A DNA stretch of 64,000 bases, from contig JANQSC010000071.1 in NCBI GenBank assembly GCA_028284235.1, positions 205,847 through 269,846 on the forward strand, in the 5' to 3' direction. The position numbers and the translations under genes were made by a program. This document shows positions 59,338 through 64,000 of this stretch, in pieces. Each line of letters opens with the position of its first letter. Within the stretch, counting starts at the first letter, position 1. Source of the DNA: Opitutaceae bacterium. GTDB taxonomy: Bacteria; Verrucomicrobiota; Verrucomicrobiia; Opitutales; Opitutaceae. Under the pieces are notes generated by a model. The model worked only from the letters and a program-made list of their open reading frames with translations. It was not told where the DNA came from and searched no databases.

Positions 59338-60564
59338 ATGGACAGACGACTTTTTGTTCGAGCGCTTGGCGGTTCGCTTCTTCTGCCCTTCGCTCCCTGC
59401 CCGAAGGTCCGGGCCGTCCAGCGTCCGCCCATCGGCTATATTCGCACTAATTGGAGTCGCGACCCTTTTTCGTTCGGATCGTATTCGTTCGTCGCCAAGG
59501 GGGCGAAACGAAGCGACATTCGGGAACTGGACAAGCCCATTGCCGACCGTGTCTTTTTCGCGGGTGAAGCCGTCTACCCGCGCTACAACAGCACTGTGCA
59601 CGCGGCTCACGAATCGGGCCTACGCGCCGCGGACGCGATCCGCGAGTCGGGAGCGAAGAACGTCGCTATAGTCGGCGCTGGTATGGCCGGTTTAACCGCT
59701 GCCCACGCACTAAGCGAAGCGGATAGAAACGTCGCTGTCTTCGAGGCCCGGGATCGAATCGGTGGACGCGTGTGGACCGACCACCGACTGGGAATCCCGC
59801 TCGATCTCGGCGCCAGCTGGATCCACGGCATCAAAGGGAATCCGCTCGTATCGCTCGCGGACCAAGTCGGCCAAGATCTCATCCCAACGCGAGACGACTA
59901 CATCATCCGCGGAAACGACGGACGCCGAATACGCGAACGAGACGCCCCCGACTGGCTCGACAACGTAGTCAATATCCAGCACGACGCCGGGGCGGACCTC
60001 GACCAGCTAAACGCGCTCTCGTATCTGCTGTTGAACGACTACAGTGGAGTCGATGTGAAGTTCCGGGACGGATACAGTGACATCTTCATAGCCCTCGAGG
60101 GCGACTATCAGGTCGCGTTGAATACACAAGTTACTGCGGTTCGCAGAAACGAGGACGCAGTCGCCCTCGAATTCACGGAGAACACCAGCCAGTCATTCGA
60201 TGCCGTCCTCGTAACCGTTCCCCTCGGCGTATTGAAACGCGGCTCCATTACCTTCTCCCCTCCATTGCCCGCGAAAAAACAGAGAGCGATCAATCGCCTC
60301 GGAATGGGTACCCTCGACAAACTCTATCTTCTTTTTGAAGACGCCTTCTGGGATCCAGACGCGACCTGGATCGCAACTCCCGAAAACGCCCTCCCCCCGG
60401 GCCATTTCAATCAGTGGCTCAACCTCCACCGCTACATCGGCGAGCCAGTAATTGTCGCATTCAATGGAGGCCCGCCCGCGCTCGCGCTCGCCTCGCTGCC
60501 CGATGAGGAAGTCGTGAAGCAAGGCGTGCAAACGCTGCTATCCGCCTATCCAAACCGCGCCTGA
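59338..60564 (+). CDS. flavin amine oxidase, apparently circularly permuted
   Basis: A 408-aa FAD enzyme of the monoamine/polyamine oxidase family. It starts with a Tat-like leader (DRRLFVRALGGSLLLPF). Residues about 30-101 are the block that normally ends such proteins: NWSRDPFSFGSYSF, then DRVFFAGEAVYPRYNSTVHA and SGLRAADAI. Only then comes the usual N-terminus: AIVGAGMAGLTAAHAL (GxGxxG at 113-118), VFEARDRIGGRVWT and LDLGASWIHG. The chain continues through the substrate domain (VTVPLGVLKRGSITFSPPLP) and stops at LLSAYPNRA, exactly where the first block would normally follow. All parts occur once. Activity and amine substrate are unknown. ATG 59338 puts the leader first. Confidence 0.88.
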   Translation: MDRRLFVRALGGSLLLPFAPCPKVRAVQRPPIGYIRTNWSRDPFSFGSYSFVAKGAKRSDIRELDKPIADRVFFAGEAVYPRYNSTVHAAHESGLRAADAIRESGAKNVAIVGAGMAGLTAAHALSEADRNVAVFEARDRIGGRVWTDHRLGIPLDLGASWIHGIKGNPLVSLADQVGQDLIPTRDDYIIRGNDGRRIRERDAPDWLDNVVNIQHDAGADLDQLNALSYLLLNDYSGVDVKFRDGYSDIFIALEGDYQVALNTQVTAVRRNEDAVALEFTENTSQSFDAVLVTVPLGVLKRGSITFSPPLPAKKQRAINRLGMGTLDKLYLLFEDAFWDPDATWIATPENALPPGHFNQWLNLHRYIGEPVIVAFNGGPPALALASLPDEEVVKQGVQTLLSAYPNRA

Positions 60565-60609
60565 CATCGAAAATTCAAACGCAACGCCAACTACAAAAGC
60601 CTCAATACC

Positions 60610-60689
60610 GTAGGGCCTTCGCTTGCGAAGCGCCGCGATGGTAGCTCACTAGATTCTCAAACGCGGCGCTTCGCAAGCGAAGGCCCTAC
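60610..60689. repeat. REP-like palindrome, GTAGGGCCTTCGC type (copy 2)
   Basis: The same arms as at 54259 (GTAGGGCCTTCGCTTGCGAA / reverse complement) with a different loop. It lies between the amine oxidase and the methyltransferase genes. Confidence 0.85.
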
Positions 60690-60708
60690 AGGAACTTAAC
60701 CCACCAAT

Positions 60709-61431
60709 ATGCCCGAGCGCTACGACACGATAACCGCACGACACTACGCCGCCTATCGCCCGCCTCTCCACGAGGCGATCCTGGAGCGTTTAGCCGATCC
60801 GTCCGAGCGTTTCGCATCTGGCCTGGACTTCGGCTGCGGCGCGGGCCAATCCACAATCGCCCTCGCCCAATACTGCGACCGCATATGCGGAGTCGATCTC
60901 AACACGACCATGCTCGATCAAGCCAAGCCGCATCCAAATGTCACTTACAAGCGAGCAACGGTCGAAACGCTCGATCAATGCCCCGGTCAGCCCTATGATG
61001 TCGTTACCTTCGCCGGTTCATTGTTCTACGCAAAGTCGGATGAGTTGAGAACTGCCCTGAACGGCGTATGCGCCCCGTCCGCTACCATCCTCGTCTACGA
61101 CTTCAAGATTCACCTCGATCCGTTTCTCGAATCCGTTGCTCTCCCCGTTTCGTCCGGATTATCCAACTACGATTACGACATTAACCTCTCCGACTGGAGC
61201 GGATACGAGACGACTATCCAAGGCGCGGAACGCCTCTCGATTTCCGCCACCGCGCAAGAAATGGCCCACCTGCTCCTTTCCGATTCGTTCTATTGCGACG
61301 CGCTCGCCGAGAGATTTGGAGCCGACGATCCATTCGATCCAATCGTCTCCCACATCCAAGAGAGAGATCCCAAAAACACCCTTGTAGTCGATATTTGGTA
61401 CAAACGGTATCGGAGCGTCGCGACCGACTAA
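60709..61431 (+). CDS. class I SAM-dependent methyltransferase
   Basis: A 240-aa methyltransferase. Motif I LDFGCGAGQSTIALA, the acidic loop GVDLNTTMLDQA and motif IV YDVVTFAGSLFY are intact. The N-terminal YDTITARHYAAYRPP is common in the UbiE/Methyltransf_11/25 group. The substrate is unknown. It stands alone between two REP palindromes. Confidence 0.85.
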   Translation: MPERYDTITARHYAAYRPPLHEAILERLADPSERFASGLDFGCGAGQSTIALAQYCDRICGVDLNTTMLDQAKPHPNVTYKRATVETLDQCPGQPYDVVTFAGSLFYAKSDELRTALNGVCAPSATILVYDFKIHLDPFLESVALPVSSGLSNYDYDINLSDWSGYETTIQGAERLSISATAQEMAHLLLSDSFYCDALAERFGADDPFDPIVSHIQERDPKNTLVVDIWYKRYRSVATD

Positions 61432-61544
61432 AGCCGCCGCGGAAACCAGATCTCGAATCAGGTGCGTCCAAACCCGCTAGTTAATCTAAAATTCATTGCA
61501 ATTACGAGAAATTACCTAAAGCCTGATTGATATAACCAAGTCCC

Positions 61545-61622
61545 GTAGGGGCGTTGCTTGCGACGCCCGCGTATTGAAGATCCGAATAAACCAGATGCGG
61601 GCGTCGCAAGCAACGCCCCTAC
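61545..61622. repeat. REP-like palindrome, GTAGGGGCGTTGC type (copy 3)
   Basis: GTAGGGGCGTTGCTTGCGAC and GTCGCAAGCAACGCCCCTAC close exactly. Relative to copy 1 both arms carry the same C-to-T/G-to-A change, a compensated difference. Two longer open frames read through it but are not coding. Confidence 0.9.
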
Positions 61623-61678
61623 AGCGAATCGAATTAAGGATAGGTACAGATTCAGTCACGAATTTCCCTCCGCTTTAC

Positions 61679-62086
61679 ATGTCCCAACTCCCTCAAAAGG
61701 ACCTTTTTCTGCAGAGTCTCAATCGCTGCAGCAACGACGAGAATTTTATTCCCGCTTTCTACGAGCGGTTTTTCGCGGCGGATCCAGAGATTCGCGACAA
61801 ATTTCGCAACACGGATTTCGAAAAGCAGAACAAGATGCTGCTTCGCTCCCTCCAACTGGCCGCCGGCGCGACTTCGGGGGATCCGGACGCCTTGCACGAA
61901 ATGCAAGAACGGGCGGAAACGCACGACCGGCACCATCTGAATATCGAGCCGCGCTTCTACGACGTCTGGCTCAGTTGCGTGATCGCCACCGCGAGCGAAT
62001 TCGACCCGAAATGGGACCCGCCCACCCACCAAGCCTGGAAAACCATCCTCGGCCACGTTATCAACCGAATGATCAAGTCCTATTAG
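61679..62086 (+). CDS. single-domain globin
   Basis: A 135-aa globin-like protein. The B-helix region FYERFFAADPEIRDKF is followed by the E-helix. The proximal His is in the HDRHHLNIEPRFYDVWLSCVIATASEFD segment that leads into the G/H helices (AWKTILGHVINRMI). It should bind heme and O2 or NO; no reductase domain is attached. ATG 61679 was chosen, since the longer frame upstream would translate a REP palindrome. It ends 11 nt before the sulfurtransferase. Confidence 0.8.
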   Translation: MSQLPQKDLFLQSLNRCSNDENFIPAFYERFFAADPEIRDKFRNTDFEKQNKMLLRSLQLAAGATSGDPDALHEMQERAETHDRHHLNIEPRFYDVWLSCVIATASEFDPKWDPPTHQAWKTILGHVINRMIKSY

Positions 62087-62097
62087 AACCCATCCCA

Positions 62098-62940
62098 ATG
62101 TCTTTACCCAACACCAACATCGTATCCACACAATGGCTATCAGAGCATCTGGACGATCCTGGAGTGGTCATTCTCGATGCGACATTGAAAAAACGACCGG
62201 ATGGCACCGAGGTCGAACCGGCTCCACTCACGATCAAAAATTCCCAGGAATTCAATTACGACACTGAGATTTGCGACCCGGACACCGACCTTCCCCATAT
62301 GATGCCCTCGGTGGAATCATTCGAATCCGCTGCGCGCGCTCGCGGCATCGATGACGACAGCTTTGTCGTGTGCTACGACGCCATGGGAATTTTCTCGTCA
62401 CCTCGGGCTTGGTGGTTGTTTCGAGCGATGGGCCACCAACGAGTCGCTATTCTCGACGGCGGCCTGCCGAAATGGCTCGAAGAAGGACGCCCCACTCAAG
62501 ACAAGTTCTCCCCGCCTAGCCATACAGGCATATTTTCGGCCGAGTATCAGCCCGAATGGAATCGTTCCGCCGAGCAAGTACTCTCATCTATCGACGACCA
62601 GGAAACCCAGACCATCGACGCCCGTTCCTACGGCCGCTTCAATGCGACCGAACCCGAGCCCCGTCCCGGCATGAAAGGCGGGCACATTCCGGGTTCGATC
62701 TGTATCCCATACACGGAAGTTTTAGAAAACGGTTGTTACAAGTCGATGGATACGCTCAAGGCGCTTTTCGAACAGCAGCTCGACGCGACCGCCGGCCAGC
62801 GCATCTTCACCTGCGGCTCGGGTGTCACTGCGAGCATTCTCGCGCTGGCTGCGGATGAATGCGGCTACTCAAATCTCTCCGTCTACGACGGGTCCTGGTC
62901 GGAATGGGCAAGCCGGCCGGAGCTCCCAGTGGAGAGCTAG
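62098..62940 (+). CDS. thiosulfate/3-mercaptopyruvate sulfurtransferase
   Basis: A 280-aa two-rhodanese-domain protein. The N-terminal inactive domain (STQWLSEHLDDPGVVILDAT, VVCYDAMGIFSSPRAWWLFRAMGH) is followed by the catalytic domain with IDARSYGRF, GHIPGSICIPY and the persulfide loop C-G-S-G-V-T-A (Cys239). The CGSGVTA loop is typical of mercaptopyruvate-type enzymes. It is probably co-transcribed with the globin gene. The frame is open upstream to 61558, but that part is intergenic. Confidence 0.92.
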   Translation: MSLPNTNIVSTQWLSEHLDDPGVVILDATLKKRPDGTEVEPAPLTIKNSQEFNYDTEICDPDTDLPHMMPSVESFESAARARGIDDDSFVVCYDAMGIFSSPRAWWLFRAMGHQRVAILDGGLPKWLEEGRPTQDKFSPPSHTGIFSAEYQPEWNRSAEQVLSSIDDQETQTIDARSYGRFNATEPEPRPGMKGGHIPGSICIPYTEVLENGCYKSMDTLKALFEQQLDATAGQRIFTCGSGVTASILALAADECGYSNLSVYDGSWSEWASRPELPVES

Positions 62941-62957
62941 GTTCAGCGTTTTCCCTC

Positions 62958-63037
62958 GTAGGGCCGGCGCTTACGCCGTGCCGCGAAGTTAACTCATTGG
63001 ATCCACATACGCGGCGCGGCGCAAGCGCCGGCCCTAC
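62958..63037. repeat. REP-like palindrome, GTAGGGCCGGCGC type
   Basis: GTAGGGCCGGCGCTTACGCC plus GTGCCGCG on the left and CGCGGCGCGGCGCAAGCGCC plus GGCCCTAC on the right, with a loop of about 22 nt. Its right end includes the stop codon (TAG on the minus strand, 63034-63036) of the DUF885 gene. Confidence 0.85.
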
Positions 63038-64000
63038 GGATTTTCAATATACGCCTCAACCTGCTTTCGCAGCAACTCGAGAGGCAATCCGCCTTCTTTC
63101 AGAATGGTGTCGTGAAAGACGCGAATATCGAACGCGCTTCCGAGTTCTGATTCCGCCTTCGCTCGAAGTTCCCAAATTGTGAGTTCGCCCATTTTGTAAG
63201 CGAGCGCCTGGCCGGGCCACGCGATGTATCGATCCACTTCCGTTCCGATGGTGTGAAACGACAACGCGGTATTGGCGGCCAAATAGTCAACCGCCTGCTC
63301 ACGCGTCCATCCTTTCGCGTGCAATCCCGTATCCACTACGAGGCGACAGGCACGCCACATTTCGTAGGATAGCCGGCCGAAGTGCTCGTAGGGCGTTTCG
63401 TAGATTCCCATTTCCACGCCCAGCTTCTCGCTGTAAAGCCCCCACCCTTCGCCGTAGGCGTGCGGATAGAACTGGGTTCGAAACTCGGGCGCGTTCTCGA
63501 TTTCGTACGCCAAAGCGATTTGCAAATGATGTCCGGGCACGCCCTCATGCAGGGTTAGGGCCGGAAGCTGATAGAGCGACCGCGTTTCCAGGGCGTAGGT
63601 GTTGACCCAATACTGTCCCCCTCGGCTCGACCCCGGAGGAGCCGGCGAGTAGCGTCCGCCGGTGTAATTCGGAGCGAGCTCGTCGGGAACCGGTTCGACC
63701 GAGTACGGCTGACGCGGGAGGCGGTTGAAATAAGCGGGCAGTCGGCCATCCGTCTTTTTCGCGATCCAGGAAGCCTTCATAAGGAGTTCGGCCGGCGTCT
63801 TTGCATAAAACTGCGAGTCCGTGCGCAGGAATTTCAGGAAGGCGCTGAACGAACCCTCGAATCCGGTCTCTTCGATAATCGCGTCCATTTCAGCGCGAAT
63901 TCGTTTCACTTCGGAAAGCCCCGTCTGGTGGATCTGCTCGGGCGTAGCGTCGTCGAGCGTGGTGTAGTACCGCACCCAAGCGGCGTAGTAGTCGGGCCCA
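63034..64000 (-). CDS. DUF885-family putative metalloprotein, 5' end outside window
   Basis: The C-terminal part (at least 321 codons) of a DUF885 protein, which usually has 550-600 aa and an exported N-terminus. The predicted zinc motif H-E-G-x-P-G-H-H lies in LTLHEGVPGHHLQIALA, with a possible third ligand in YGEGWGLYSEKLG. The frame is open to the right edge (GPDYYAAWVRYY upstream of the first internal Met), so the start is beyond the window. DUF885 proteins are thought to be peptidases; the reaction is not established. The stop codon lies inside a REP palindrome. Confidence 0.88.
   Translation of the reverse strand, partial: GPDYYAAWVRYYTTLDDATPEQIHQTGLSEVKRIRAEMDAIIEETGFEGSFSAFLKFLRTDSQFYAKTPAELLMKASWIAKKTDGRLPAYFNRLPRQPYSVEPVPDELAPNYTGGRYSPAPPGSSRGGQYWVNTYALETRSLYQLPALTLHEGVPGHHLQIALAYEIENAPEFRTQFYPHAYGEGWGLYSEKLGVEMGIYETPYEHFGRLSYEMWRACRLVVDTGLHAKGWTREQAVDYLAANTALSFHTIGTEVDRYIAWPGQALAYKMGELTIWELRAKAESELGSAFDIRVFHDTILKEGGLPLELLRKQVEAYIENP

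Noticed and set aside
61558..62097. N-terminal extensions of the sulfurtransferase and globin genes reading through the REP palindrome
   Set aside because: The extra residues are a translation of the palindrome and of the neighbouring gene in another frame; the conserved folds start at 62098 and 61679.
1..64000. tRNA or rRNA genes
   Set aside because: No cloverleaf with a T-loop GGTTCAAATC-like block plus acceptor stem and no rRNA-like stretch was noticed on either strand; a dedicated scan was not possible.

Overview
The window looks like a chromosomal segment of a Verrucomicrobiota bacterium, most likely class Opitutae (Puniceicoccales/Pelagicoccus-like). This is inferred from gene style: sulfatases, Tat-exported Gfo/Idh/MocA oxidoreductase, F5/8-type C protein, ECF sigma/FecR/TonB-receptor module, opgG-opgH, and many GC-rich intergenic palindromes. 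No rRNA or tRNA gene was seen, so the taxonomy rests on protein style only.

Layout. 0.2-7.5 kb: sulfatase, secreted FG-GAP protein, membrane pyrophosphatase, a second sulfatase on the minus strand, an SDR oxidoreductase. 7.6-14.2 kb: minus-strand TetR-outer membrane factor-adaptor-RND efflux operon with a clear operator palindrome. 14.4-18.6 kb: opgG, a small tail-anchored ORF, opgH. 18.7-24.2 kb: acetolactate synthase-like plus aldehyde dehydrogenase pair, then two tandem paralogues of a degenerate extended SDR. 24.2-28.5 kb: esterase tesA divergent from ybbA-ybbP. 28.7-34.7 kb: minus-strand GT2/ApbE/TIGR03663 operon and a DoxX/oxidoreductase/discoidin operon. 35-36.1 kb: stand-alone AICAR transformylase.

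36.3-44.6 kb is the most unusual part. It is a visibly A+T-richer run of twelve small, unrelated, same-strand genes: LOG protein, GNAT, lipoproteins, ferredoxin, RDD, YcxB-like, CdiI-like immunity, P-loop kinase and several unknowns. Eleven near-identical repeats of about 60 nt separate most of them. This is the architecture of an integron-type gene-cassette array, but no integrase is in the window (a CALIN-like cluster, or another cassette system). In five copies the repeat extends to a GTTRRRY-like box.

45.1-50.3 kb: FecI-like sigma factor, FecR anti-sigma and a TonB-dependent receptor with N-terminal STN domain, ending in a strong terminator. 50.3-56.4 kb: a mosaic of small hypothetical genes (including a FliL-like orphan and a short RadC/JAB protein) with REP-like palindromes and one possible divergent cassette repeat. 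56.4-58.6 kb: hydroxyproline epimerase and D-amino-acid dehydrogenase operon. 59.3-60.6 kb: a flavin amine oxidase whose C-terminal block lies at the N-terminus, i.e. an apparent natural circular permutation. 60.7-64 kb: methyltransferase, globin, sulfurtransferase and the 3' part of a DUF885 protein running off the right edge.

Three other non-coding repeat systems are scattered through the window: CpG-rich hairpins starting GTAGGG(G)C, hairpins of the TCGGGACG/CGTTCCACC type, and two ATTAGG-rich hairpins. A leader at identical distance from two unrelated start codons (53.1 and 58.8 kb) is also shared.
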